Below are positions 23,466 through 34,000 of a DNA stretch of 64,000 bases, one piece after another; the first letter of the stretch is position 1; each line of letters begins with the position of its first letter. The stretch lies in the NCBI RefSeq assembly GCF_027943255.1, contig NC_072894.1, forward strand, positions 58,655,601 through 58,719,600. Reading direction: 5' to 3'. A program made the position numbers and the translations under genes. Source of the DNA: Anastrepha obliqua. Its lineage: Eukaryota > Arthropoda > Insecta > Diptera > Tephritidae. Under the pieces are notes generated by a model, which worked only from the letters and a program-made list of their open reading frames with translations, was not told the DNA's origin and searched no databases.

Positions 23466-23872
23466 CGCAGAAGCTTGGACGATGACAATATCCGATGCGA
23501 TGTCCCTTGAAGTGTTTGAGTGAAAAATGTTGCGGAAGATTTTTGAACTTTTGCGCGTTAGCGACGGCGAATATCGCGGGCGATGGAACGATGAGCTGTA
23601 TCAACTATACGATGACGTAGACATAATACAGCGAATAAAGATCCAGCGGCTACGCTGGCTGAGCCATGTTGTCCGAATGGATACAAACGGTCCAATTCTG
23701 AAAGTATTCGATACGGTACCAGCTGGTGGTAGCAGAGAAAAGGGAAGGCCACCTCTGCGTTAGAACGATCAGTTGGAGAAGGACTTGACTTCACGACTGG
23801 CGCGCTTTGTTAAACTCGGCCAAAATTGCGTAAGCAGTTATCGTACCTATCAAGAAGATAAAGAAGACGTAA
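23466..23872 (+). pseudogene. RTE retrotransposon 3' fragment
   Basis: This matches the last 400 bp of the intact RTE at about 33850-34285: AGAAGCTTGGACGATGACAA, CGATGGAACGATGAGCTGTA, GGTACCAGCTGGTGGTAGCA and a terminal AAGAAGATAAAGAAGA-type tail. The readable protein is KIQRLRWLSHVVRMDTNGP. It is 5'-truncated and has lost the segment between about 23785 and 23797. Third copy of the family in the window. Confidence 0.9.
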
Positions 23873-24171
23873 CCCACGGAGCGATCCCCATTTAGCATAA
23901 AGTACCAGAATTAACAAGTTCATTGTCTAACAAATATTTAGTCAACACTTCTTTTCTCAAACCTCATGTTGCCAGCAAATTAGCAAATTATTTTAGTTTT
24001 TTGGAAGCATACATACATACAAACGTTCCGTTCTGCATTTATGTATATCTCCCGCGAAGCAAATTAGAAGCTCCATTTCCTGCAAAACTTTTAATCGTTC
24101 TTAATTCTGTATAGAACAAAAAATGGGCGTCAAATAAGATTTTGGTGTTAAACGGTAAACATAAACTAATA

Positions 24172-25452
24172 GGACTATGAATAAGTTCGTGCGGTTTTAC
24201 AACAGATGGCGTAACTTGATTATTATTCCATCGATCCACATTTCCAAACATTCATTGGAGAACTACTGTCGTAAGGCACAAACGTCAGTATAAGTTTTTT
24301 ATTTGAAGCGTAAACAACAATATTTTTACCACACTTGAAAATGTCGAATTTCGTGCCAAATAATGTGTTTTTGCGGGGAATTCTTCTTCATTATTTTAAT
24401 ATGAAGAAAAAAGCAGCCGAAAGTCATCGTATCTTGGTGGAAGTTTATGGTGAGCATGCTCTAGCTGAGCGAACGTGCCAGAAGTGGTTTGCACGCTTTA
24501 AAAGTGGTGATTTTGGCTTGGAAGACGAAGAACGCGAGGGTGCGCCGCCAAAGTTCATGGATACCGAATTGGAGGAATTGCTCGATCAAGATCCGGCTCA
24601 AACGCAAGAAGAGGTTGCAAAAACTTTGGGAGTTGATCAATCAACCATTTCCAAACGTTTAAAAGCCATGGGAATGATCCGAAAGGTAGGCCATTGGGTG
24701 CCGTATGAATTGAAGCCAAGAGACGTTGAACGCCGTTTTATGGCATGCGAACAACTGCTTCAACGGCACAAAAGAAAGGGTTTTTTGCATCGAATTGTGA
24801 CTGGCGATGAAAAGTGGGTCCATTACGACAATCCAAAACGTCGGCCAACGTATGGATACCCTGACCATGCTTCAACATCGACGTCGGCGCAGAATATTCA
24901 TGGCCTGAAGGTTATGCTGTGTATCTGGTGGGACCAGCTGGGTGTTGTGTATTATGAGCTACTGAAACCGAATGAAACGATTACGGGGGATGTCTACCGA
25001 CGACAATTGATGCGTTTGAGCCGAGCACTGCGAGAAAAACGGCCGCAATACGCCGATAGACACGACAAAGTTATTTTGCAACATGACAATGCTCGGCCAC
25101 ATGTTGCACAAGTGGTCAAAACATACTTAGAAACGCTCAAATGGGATGTCCTACCCCACCCGCCGTATAGTCCAGACCTTGCGCCATCCGATTACTATCT
25201 CTTCCGATCGATGCAACATGGCCTGGCTGACCAGCACTTCCGTAATTACGATTAAGCCAAAAAATGGATCGATTCGTGGATTGCGGCAAAACCGACCGAA
25301 TTTTTCACAAAGGGAATCCGTGAATTGCCAGAAAGATGGGAAAAAGTAGTAGTAAGCGATGGACAATACTTTGAATATTAAATTTGTAACCATTTTACGT
25401 CAATAAAGTTTCAAATTTCGAAAAAAAAACCGCACGAACTTATTCATAGTCC
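24172..25452 (+). mobile_element. Mariner transposon with perfect 27-bp inverted repeats
   Basis: 1281 bp. The left repeat 24172-24198 (GGACTATGAATAAG..GCGGTTTT) and the right repeat 25426-25452 are exact complements over 27 bp. TA precedes the left end; the right flank is AT, so the target duplication is altered by one change or the border is off by a base. The element contains one transposase gene on the plus strand. Confidence 0.93.
24335..25381 (+). pseudogene. Mariner (DD34D) transposase with a single stop codon
   Basis: Cut-and-paste DDE transposase acting on the surrounding inverted repeats. The frame opens at ATG 24335, with MSNF at 24341 the likelier start. An N-terminal HTH region contains WFARFKSGDF and a second HTH has LGVDQSTISKRL. 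Next come the linker-type WVPYEL and the catalytic triad: Asp158 (VTGDEKWVHYDN), Asp251 (LQHDNARPHV) and Asp286 (YSPDLAPSDYYLF), the last two separated by 34 residues. The frame is interrupted once, by TAA at 25253-25255 (codon 307), and then continues in frame to a natural stop at 25379-25381 (KVVVSDGQYFEY). Total length including the stop, about 348 codons, is the family norm. All catalytic residues lie before the stop, which removes the last 41 residues. Confidence 0.95.
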
Positions 25453-25465
25453 ATCATTGGAACAT

Positions 25466-25600
25466 CAAAATGATAGAAAGATTCTTCTAAAAGCGGTCAT
25501 CCCCATGGAAAAGCTCCTCATAAAAAAATCAGTTGCCGCTCGGAGTTGGCTTAAAACTGCAAGTATTTGTGGCACTAACACCATATTCGTCTGTTTGCAT
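25466..25600 (+). repeat. tRNA-derived SINE, partial
   Basis: Body fragment: TTCTTCTAAAAGCGGTCATC, then directly CCATGGAAAAGCTCCTCAT, CAGTTGCCGCTCGGAGTTGG and TTAAAACTGCAAG..TTTGTGG. The block that normally holds GCAGGCAATGGCAAACC is deleted, and both the head and the 3' third are missing. Confidence 0.78.
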
Positions 25601-26190
25601 TCCATAATTCGAGCACAAAAGCATGCGAAAACAATTGATTCTTACGCGGCTATAACGTAAGAAGATAAAATTCTCTATGTCGAATAGTAGGAAAAAAAAC
25701 TAAGAGTAATGTCAAATTAAAACGGAAACCATTTTGCTGTCGTTGTGTTATATTTGAAATTAATGACTCGCCGAAAAAGGTAATATAACTAACATTTCAA
25801 GAAATACTTGCCCTGTGGTAACAAATTGTTCGTCATTTATTAATATTCGTGAATATATACATAGAAATACAAATGTGAAATTCTTTGCAGGACTTAAAAG
25901 TCGTATTAAATGGAATATAGCTGATAACAAAAGAAATTTCAGCGCCACCGTCGTCGGTCTATTACGCCATTCAACATTGACAGAAGTTCGGAAGCCCATT
26001 TACCATAGCCTACTGATGTTCATGGCGGAGACCTCAAGTGGAGCGATACGTGAAATAACTACAGGCACCACCAACAACATAATGACCTACACCATTGCCA
26101 CAGACATTAACACTATCAACAATAACTACCATAGGCATACAAAAAAAACAATATGAAAACAATCAAACGCACATGTAAACAAACGATTAT
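25601..26190. other. No recognised gene
   Basis: The 113-codon ORF at 25815-26156 is rich in Thr, Asn and Ile and looks like translated AT-rich or ACC/AAT-type sequence. No family recognised. Confidence 0.45.
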
Positions 26191-26191
26191 A

Positions 26192-27333
26192 AAGCGTGAT
26201 TTTTTAGGTATTATATTTTTAACCAGTTGGCTTAAATAGCTGACGCACGTTTCGTGTTTTGTTTCACTGTCAATCATCTTCAGTTTGGTCTATAATTTAA
26301 CCATGAATCTTCTTACAAACGAACAACGCTTGCAAATCATTGATGACGCTTGCAAATCGCGCGCTTGTTCCATTTTATGGTCAGGTTAATCGACCCACTG
26401 AAGCGGCTATTCGAGCTATTGTGACTAAATTTACAACCAAATTTGCATTATTGGACATCAAACCACCAACACGCTTACGTAGAGTGCGAACTAAAGAAAA
26501 TATCGCAGCTGTATCGGCCAGTGTTAAAGATGACCATCAACTATCGATTCGTCGCCGTTCGCAGCAATTGGGCCTCTGTTACTCAACAACGTGGAAAATT
26601 TTGCGAAAGGATTTAGGTGTGAAGCCTTTCAAAATACAGCTGGTGCAAGAGTTGAAGCCGAACGACCTACCGCAACGCAGAATTGTTGGTGAATGGGCTC
26701 TTGGAAAGTTGACCGAAGATCCACTTTTTTATCGAAAAATTGTGTTCAGTGACGAAGCTCATTTTTGAATCAATGGATACGTAAATATGCAGAATTGTCG
26801 ATTTTGGAGTGAAGATCAGCCAGAAGAATTGCAGGAGCTACCAATGTATCCAGAAAAGGTCACAGTTTGGTGCGTTTTATGGGCAGGAGGTATCATTGGA
26901 CCGTACTTCTTCAAAGATGCTGCGAATCGTAACGTAACTGTGAATGGTGAGCGCTACCGTGGAATAATATCCAACTTTTTGTTGCCCAAAATTCAAGAAC
27001 TTGACTTGCATGACATGTGGCTTCAGCAAGACGGTGCCACATGCCACACAGCACGCGTAACAGTGGACTTGTTGAGAGGCGAGTTCGGTGAACATTTTAT
27101 TTCACGTTCGGGACCTGTCAATTGGGCACTCAGATCGTGCGATATAACGCCATTAGATTATTTTTGTGGGGCTATGTTAAAGCTCATACCTATTCAGACA
27201 AGGCTGCTTCAATTAACGCATTGGAAGACAACATTAAAGCATTTATATGTGAGATACCTCCCGTAACATTGGAAAGAGTGTGCCAAAATTGGACTAGGCG
27301 GATGGACCATTTGAAGTGGAGTCGCGGTCATAT
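26192..27333 (+). pseudogene. DD41D (rosa-type) transposase, decayed copy
   Basis: TA then AAGCGTGATTTTTTAGG at 26192 parallels the left end of the element at 40048. From ATG 26302 the protein begins MNLLTNEQRLQII and is soon frameshifted. It continues at 26340-26768 with the HTH (KDDHQLSIRRRSQQLGLCYS) and first Asp (IVFSDEAHF), has a TGA where the following Trp should be, then runs through 26787-27160 (KVTVWCVLWAGGIIGPYFF, second Asp in WLQQDGATCHTA) and after another shift SCDITPLDYF. The second and third Asp are 41 residues apart, as in the intact element at 51468-52580, to which it is clearly but distantly related. The right end is lost where another transposase begins at about 27334. Confidence 0.9.
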
Positions 27334-27893
27334 AGGAAAATGAGGATGAAACGCCGGAATCGATTTGAGAAGCTTCTTACGGAACATTTATTGAAAATTT
27401 TTTGCGGCCAATGGCGGAGCAATATCCTAATTTGTGGTTGCAACAAGATGGAACAACTGCGCATACTGCTAGGCAAACTATGGACCTGCTGCGTTAAATT
27501 TTTGGCGAACGTCTGATTTCCAAAAGTTCAGATTTCCCTTGGCCATCTCGTTGGCCAGATTTGACTGCGCCCGACTTCTTTTTATGGGGATATTTAAAAG
27601 ACAAAGTGTATCTTAATAAACCAGAGTCTATTAGATAGCTGAATCAAAATATTCGGGACGAAATACTGAGTCTTCAACCAGAAGCATTATGTGGTGGAAT
27701 GGAAAACGCGTTAAAAAGTGCCAATCTTTGTATCCAGAAAAATGGTAGACATTTGTCTGATGTAATATTTTATATACAATATAATTCCTATAAAATATAT
27801 TGAATGTATAAAAACAATTAACCAAAATAAATCATTATTGCAAAAGTTATTTGTGTTTAACATTAGTAGGTCTTATTTGGCCCACCCTGTTTT
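27334..27893 (+). pseudogene. Second, different DD41D transposase: C-terminal half
   Basis: Immediately after the previous remnant a different transposase starts in mid-protein. It reads FIENFLRPMAEQYPNLWLQQDG, TTAHTARQTMDLLR, then after a stop IFGERLISKSSDFPWPSRWP, DLTAPDFFLWGYLKDKVYL and further to KNGRHLSDVIF near 27770. The second and third Asp are again 41 residues apart. The protein sequence differs from the upstream copy well beyond copy-to-copy drift, so these are two families joined at about 27334. In-frame stops near 27496 and 27637 make it dead. The outward right end is probably GGCCCACCCTGT near 27893. Confidence 0.8.
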
Positions 27894-27901
27894 GTCCCGG
27901 T

Positions 27902-28115
27902 GGCCGCCGTAGCCGAATGTGTTGGTGCGTGACTACCATTCCGAGTTCACAGAGAGAACGTAGGTTCGAATCTCGGCGAAACACCAAATCAAGAAAAACT
28001 TTTGCTAATAGCGGTCGGCCGCTCGGCAGGCAATGGCAAACCTCCGAGTGTAGTTTTGCTATGAAAAAGCTCCTCATAAAAAAAAGAGGTTGTCTGCAAA
28101 GTCGGTTTACTGACG
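27902..28115 (+). repeat. tRNA-derived SINE with intact head
   Basis: Starts GGCCGCCGTAGCCGAATG (A box), with B box GGTTCGAATCTCGG. It continues through TTTTGCTAATAGCGGTCGG, CGGCAGGCAATGGCAAACC and ATGAAAAAGCTCCTCAT, and stops in a decayed form of the CTGCCGTTCGGAGTCGG block. The 3' third is missing. Confidence 0.92.
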
Positions 28116-28253
28116 ATAGTTTAACGTGATAACGTCATAAGAAAATACTGATTGAATGGTTGCATTTTTCAAAAGAAAATTTTAATTTTATTTGTTTGAT
28201 ACATATTTTGTATGGATATAGAGAATGAGTTAACATTAACATAACATATACTT

Positions 28254-28897
28254 TAACATAACATAACATAACATAACATAACATAACATAACATAACATA
28301 ACATAACATAACATAACATAACATAACATAACATAACATAACATGACATAACACAACATAACACAACACAACACAACACAACACAACACAACACAACATA
28401 ACATAACATAACATAACATAACATAACATAACATAACATAACATAACATAACATAACATAACATAACATAACATAACATAACATAACATAACATAACATA
28501 ACATAACATAACATAACATAACATAACATAACATAACATAACATAACATAACATAACATAACATAACATAACATAACATAACATAACATAACATAACATA
28601 ACATAACATAACATAACATAACATAACATAACATAACATAACATAACATAACATAACATAACATAACATAACATAACATAACATAACATAACATAACATA
28701 ACATAACATAACATAACATAATATAACATAACATAACATAACATAACATAACATAACATAACATAACATAACATAACATAACATAACATAACATAACATA
28801 ACATAACATAACATAACATAACATAACATAACATAACATAACATAACATAACATAACATAACATAACGTAACATAACATAACATAACATAACATAAC
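28254..28897. repeat. (ACATA)n microsatellite, about 129 units
   Basis: A 644-bp pentanucleotide array, nearly pure, with a block of about 60 bp (28339-28397) converted to ACACA units and isolated changes at 28345, 28722 and 28868. Because 5 does not divide by 3 and no unit contains a minus-strand stop, all three minus frames are open over about 650 bp and spell MLCYV repeats. These are not genes. Confidence 0.97.
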
Positions 28898-28898
28898 A

Positions 28899-30888
28899 AA
28901 TTACCCCGTATTAAAGCACTTATCAACAGCTTTCATTTGATATCCATATTGTATAAACACATTCTAGGGTCCACGTTTTGGTCTCTATTTCGAGACCCTA
29001 GTCACGGAACGGATGGAAATACTCTGAACTAAAGCATTCACCAACAGCTTCCATTTGATACCCATATTGTACATACACATCCGAAGGTTACCCGGGTCCA
29101 CGTTTTGACCTATATCTCGAGACCATATCTACCAATATGTACCCAAACAATACGGAAACCATCTTCAATACCTCCTTAACAATGTGTGTAAGTTTGGTTT
29201 AATTCGGTGCAAAGACACGGCGGGTCCACGTTTTGGCATATATTTCCAGACCCTAGTCATCAATAGGTATGAAAATTACCCCCTATTAAAGCACTTATCA
29301 ACAGCTTTCATTTGATATCCATATTGTACAAACACATTCTAGGGTCCACGTTTTGGTCTCTATCTCGAGATCCTAGTCAGGGAGCGGATGGAAATACTCT
29401 GAACTAAAGCATTCACCAACAGCTTCCATTTGATACCCATATCGTACATACACATCCGAAGGTTACCCGGGTCAACGTTTTGACCTATATCTCGAGACCC
29501 TATCTACCAATAGGTATTCAAACTATACGGAAATCATATTCAATACCTACTTAACAATGTGTGTAAGTTTGGTTTAATTCGGTTCAAAGACACGGCGGGT
29601 CCACGTTTTGGCATATATTTCGAGACCCTAGTCATCAATAGGTATGAAAGTTACCCCGTATTAAAGCACTTATCAACAGCTTTCATTTGATATCCATATT
29701 GTACAAACACATTCTAGGGTCCACGTTTTGGTCTCTATCTCGAGACCCTAGTCACGGAGCGGATGGAAATACTCTGAACTAAAGCATTCACCAACAGCTT
29801 CCATTTGATACCCATATTGTACATACACATCCGAAGGTTATCCGGGTCAACGTTTTGACCTATATCTCGAGACCCTATCTACCAATAGGTATTCAAACTA
29901 TACGGAAATCATATTCAATACCTCCTTAACAATGTGTGTAAGTTTGGTTTAATTCGGTGCAAAGACACGGCGGGTCCACGTTTTGGCATATATTTCCAGA
30001 CCCTAGTCATCAATAGGTATGAAAATTACCCCCTATTAAAGCACTTATCAACAGCTTTCATTTGATATCCATATTGTACAAACACATTCTAGGGTCCACG
30101 TTTTGGTCTCTATCTCGAGATCCTAGTCAGGGAGCGGATGGAGATACTCTGAACTAAAGCATTCACCAACAGCTTCCATTTGATACCCATATCGTACATA
30201 CACATCCGAAGGTTACCCGGGTCAACGTTTTGACCTATATCTCGAGACCCTATCTACTAATAGGTATTCAAACTATACGGAAATCATATTCAATACCTAC
30301 TTAACAATGTGTGTAAGTTTGGTTTAATTGGGTTCAAAGACACGGCGGGTCCACGTTTTGGCATATATTTCGAGACCCTAGTCATCAATAGGTATGAAAA
30401 TTACCCCGTATTAAAGCACTTATCAACAGCTTTCATTTGATATCCATATTGTACAAACACATTCTAGGGTCCACGTTTTGGTCTCTATCTCGAGACCCTA
30501 GTCACGGAGCGGATGGAAATACTCTGAACTAAAGCATTCATCAACAGCTTCCATTTGATACCCATATTGTACATACACATCCGAAGGTTACCCGGGTCAA
30601 CGTTTTGACCTATATCTCGAGACCCTATCTACCAATAGGTATTCAAACTATACGGAAATCATCTTCAATACCTACTTAACAATGTGTGTAAGTTTGGTTT
30701 AATTCGGTGCAAAGACACGGCGGGTCCACGTTTTGGCATATATTTCCAGACCCTAGTCATCAATAGGTATGAAAATTACCCCCTATTAAAGCACTTATCA
30801 ACAGCTTTCATTTGATACCCATATTGTACATACACATCCGAAGGTTACCCAGGTCCACGTTTTGACCTATATCTCGAGCCCTATTTCC
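28899..30888. repeat. 375-bp satellite in a 750-bp higher-order array
   Basis: The anchor GTCCACGTTTTGGTCTCTAT occurs at 28969, 29344, 29719, 30094 and 30469: the period is exactly 375 bp. Each 375-bp unit holds three related sub-monomers spaced 127, 128 and 120 bp apart in the first unit, each containing GT(C/A)CA-type ACGTTTTG followed by TATAT(C/T)TC(G/C)AGA. Diagnostic variants alternate strictly: units 1, 3 and 5 have CCCCGTATT, GTCACGG and TTTCCAGACC, while units 2 and 4 have CCCCCTATT, GTCAGGG, GAGATCC, ATCGTACATA and TTTCGAGACC. The real homogenised repeat is thus a 750-bp dimer of trimers. The last unit is shortened and recombinant. Confidence 0.96.
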
Positions 30889-31026
30889 AAAATAAAATAT
30901 AATCCATGTTACTCGTGATGTAGCTTTCGAATGGTGAAAGAATTTTTAAAATCGGTCCAGTAGTTTTTGAGCCTATTCATTACAACCAAACAAACAAAGT
31001 TTTCCTCTTTATAATATTAGTATAGA
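30889..31026 (-). mobile_element. Helitron-like 5' terminus adjoining the satellite
   Basis: Read on the minus strand from 31026 this begins TCTATACTAATATTATAAAG, then AGGAAAACTTTGTTTGTTTG and CTACTGGACCGATTTTAAAA. A start with TC, followed by T on the other side of the junction (31027), fits the A/T insertion rule of Helitrons, and from memory this 5' end occurs in arthropod Helitron-type repeats. No matching 3' end (hairpin plus CTRR) was found to the left. The satellite and microsatellite may be internal parts of such an element, or separate. Confidence 0.5.
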
Positions 31027-31034
31027 TATGGTAA

Positions 31035-34000
31035 GAAGTCCACGCAAGTGGGGAAAATTACTGATCGCCATTCACTTGGGAATGGCCAGGACGATTCTTC
31101 TGCATATGGTTCAAGCAGCTCATAACGGCCGGGATTAGCCCACGTATCCTCTGGGTAGCTTCCGAACATCCGTTCGGGAGTGAGCTAACGTGAGAAGGCG
31201 AAATATTCCAGGATAGCTGGTTGTGCGTTGGGTTTGGGACCCGCCACTTAAAAATCGCCCCCAATGAAAAGTGTAAAAAAGCCTCGGATGAGACCTCCCT
31301 ATACTGATGACGACCCCTGCAAACGAACTAAGGATTATGATTTGAGGGCATGCACCTGGAATGTCCGGTCCCTTAATGGGGAAGGTGCCTCTGCCCGGCT
31401 GGTTGATGTCCTCGTGAGAGTAAAGGCTGACATCACTGCCATCCAAGAGATGCGATGGACGGGGCAAGGTAAGAAAACCATAGGACCTTGCGACGTCTAC
31501 TACAGCTGCCATGTAAAGGAGCGCAAATTCGGTGTCGGATTTGTTGTGGGAGAGAGACTTCGTCGCCAAGTACTGTCGTTCACTCCGGTGGACGAGCGTC
31601 TCGCAACAATCCGCATCAAAGCCCGTTTTTTCAACATATCGCTAATTTGCGCCCACGCCCCGACGGAAGAGAAGGACGATGCGACCGAAGATTCCTTCTA
31701 TGAGCGCCTGGAACGTTCCTATGAGCGCTGCCCCCGCCACGACATAAAAGTCGTGCTTGGCGACTTCAACGCCAGGGTGGGCAAGGAGGGAATTTTTGGT
31801 CCCACAGTCGGAAAATTCAGCCTGCACAACGAAACATCCGGTAACGGACAGAGGCTGATCGACTTCGCCGGGGCCCGAAACATGGTAGTCTGCAGCACCA
31901 GATTCCAGCATAAAAAGATACACCAAGCTACCTGGCTGTCTCCTGATCGAAAAACGCGAAACCAGATCGATCATGTTGTGATAGATGGAAGACACGCTTC
32001 TAGTGTATTAGATGTACGCACGATCCGAGGACCCAACATCGACTCGGATCATTACCTTGTTGCAGCCAAGCTGCGCACCCGCCTCTGTGCAGCAAAAAAC
32101 GTACATCTACCTACGCAAAGAATGTTCGACATCGAAAAGCTGCAATCACAACAGACAGCCAGAAGATTCGCCACTCGACTCTCACTCCTGCTCTCCGAAA
32201 GCACTGCCCAACAAATCGGCATGCGCGAGCAATGGAGCCACATTTCTCGTTCCCTACGTACCGCCGCCGAAGAAGAAATCGGATTCCGGCGAGCCCGAAA
32301 AAACAATTGGTACGACGAGGAATGTCATGCTGCCGCAGAAAGAAAAGATGCCGCTTATAGAGCCACGCTGCGATCGGGCGCAACGCGAGCCATGTGGGAT
32401 CGCTACAGAGAGCTGAAAAAGGAAGAGAGACGTATTATCCGAAAGAAGAAACGAGAGGCCGAAATACGTGAGTGCGAAGAGCTTGAGATGCTGGCCAACA
32501 GGAACAACGCCCGAAAATTCTACCAGAAAGTTCGGCGGCTTACAGAAGGTTTCAAGACCGGGGCGTTTTCCTGTAAGAACAAAGACGGCGAACTGGTGAC
32601 TGACGTACAGAGCAATCTTAAGTTATGGAGGGAACACTTCTCGAACCTATTAAACAGTGACAGCTGCGCATGTCACAGAGAAAGTGAAGATCCCGATACC
32701 CCAATCGTTGACGACGGAATTGTCGTTCCGCTACCCGATCATGACGAGGTGAGAATAGCGATAACGCGGCTAAAGAACAACAAAGCCGCGGGCGCCGACG
32801 GACTGCCGGCTGAGCTATTCAAACATGGCGGCGAGGAGCTGGTAAGGTGCATGCATCAGCTCCTATGCAAAATATGGTCGGATGAAAGCATGCCTGCCGA
32901 TTGGAATTTAAGTGTGCTCTGCCCAATCCATAAGAAGGGTGATCCTGCAATTTGTGCCAATTACCGCGGGATTAGTCTTCTAAATATCGCCTATAAGGTT
33001 CTAGCGAGCGTATTGTGTGAAAGGCTGAAGCCCACCGTCAACCAACTGATTGGACCTTATCAGTGTGGCTTCAGACCTGGAAAGTCCACCATCGACCAAA
33101 TATTCTCAATACGCCAAATCTTGGAAAAGACCAATGAAAGGAGAATCGACACACATCATCTTTTCGTCGACTTCAAAGCTGCATTCGACAGTACGGAAAG
33201 GAGTTACCTGTATGCCGCGATGTCTGAATTTGGTATCCCCGCAAAACTAATACGGCTATGTAAGATGACGTTGCTCAACACCAGCAGCGCCGTCAGAATT
33301 GGGAAGGACCTTTCCGAGCCGTTTGATACCAAACGAGGTTTCAGACAGGGTGACTCGCTGTCGTGTGACTTCTTTAACCTGATGTTGGAGAGCATTGTAC
33401 GAGCCGCAGAACTTAATCGCTCAGGCACAATATTTTATAAGAGCGTACAATTGTTGGCGTATGCCGATGATATTGACATCATTGGCCTTAACAACCGCGC
33501 TGTTAGTTCTGCCTTCTCCAAACTGGATAAAAAGGCAAAGCGAATGGGTCTGGTGGTGAACGAGGACAAAACGAAGTACCTCCTGTCTTCAAACAAACAG
33601 TCGGCGCACTCGCGTATCGGAACCCACGTCACTGTAGACAGTTATAATTTCGAGGTTGTAAAGGACTTCGTCTATTTAGGAACCAGCATTAACACCGATA
33701 ACAATGTCAGCCTTGAAATCCAACGTAGAATCTCTCTTGCCAACAAGTGCTACTTTGGACTAAGTAGGCAACTGAGCAGTAAAGTCCTCTCTCGACGAAC
33801 AAAACTAACACTCTACAAGACTCTCATCATGCCCGTCCTAACATATGGCGCAGAAGCTTGGACGATGACAACATCCGATGAAGCGACGCTTGGAGTGTTC
33901 GAGAGAAAGATTCTGCGTAAGATTTTTGGACCTTTGCACGTTGGCAACGGCGAATATCGCAGACGATGGAACGATGAGCTGTATGAGCTTTACCACGACA

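Noticed and set aside
27902..27975. Genuine tRNA gene
   Set aside because: The A and B boxes are good but the acceptor stem is not convincing, and the same head recurs joined to a fixed body in several places, so it is a SINE head.
28135..28926. Three overlapping minus-strand ORFs of 213-263 codons made of MLCYV repeats
   Set aside because: They are a by-product of a 5-bp repeat without stop codons in any of the three frames. Translation of a microsatellite is not evidence for genes.
31135..32416. ORFs on both strands of 71-144 codons within the RTE gene
   Set aside because: Shadows of the 997-codon frame, which carries all recognisable motifs.
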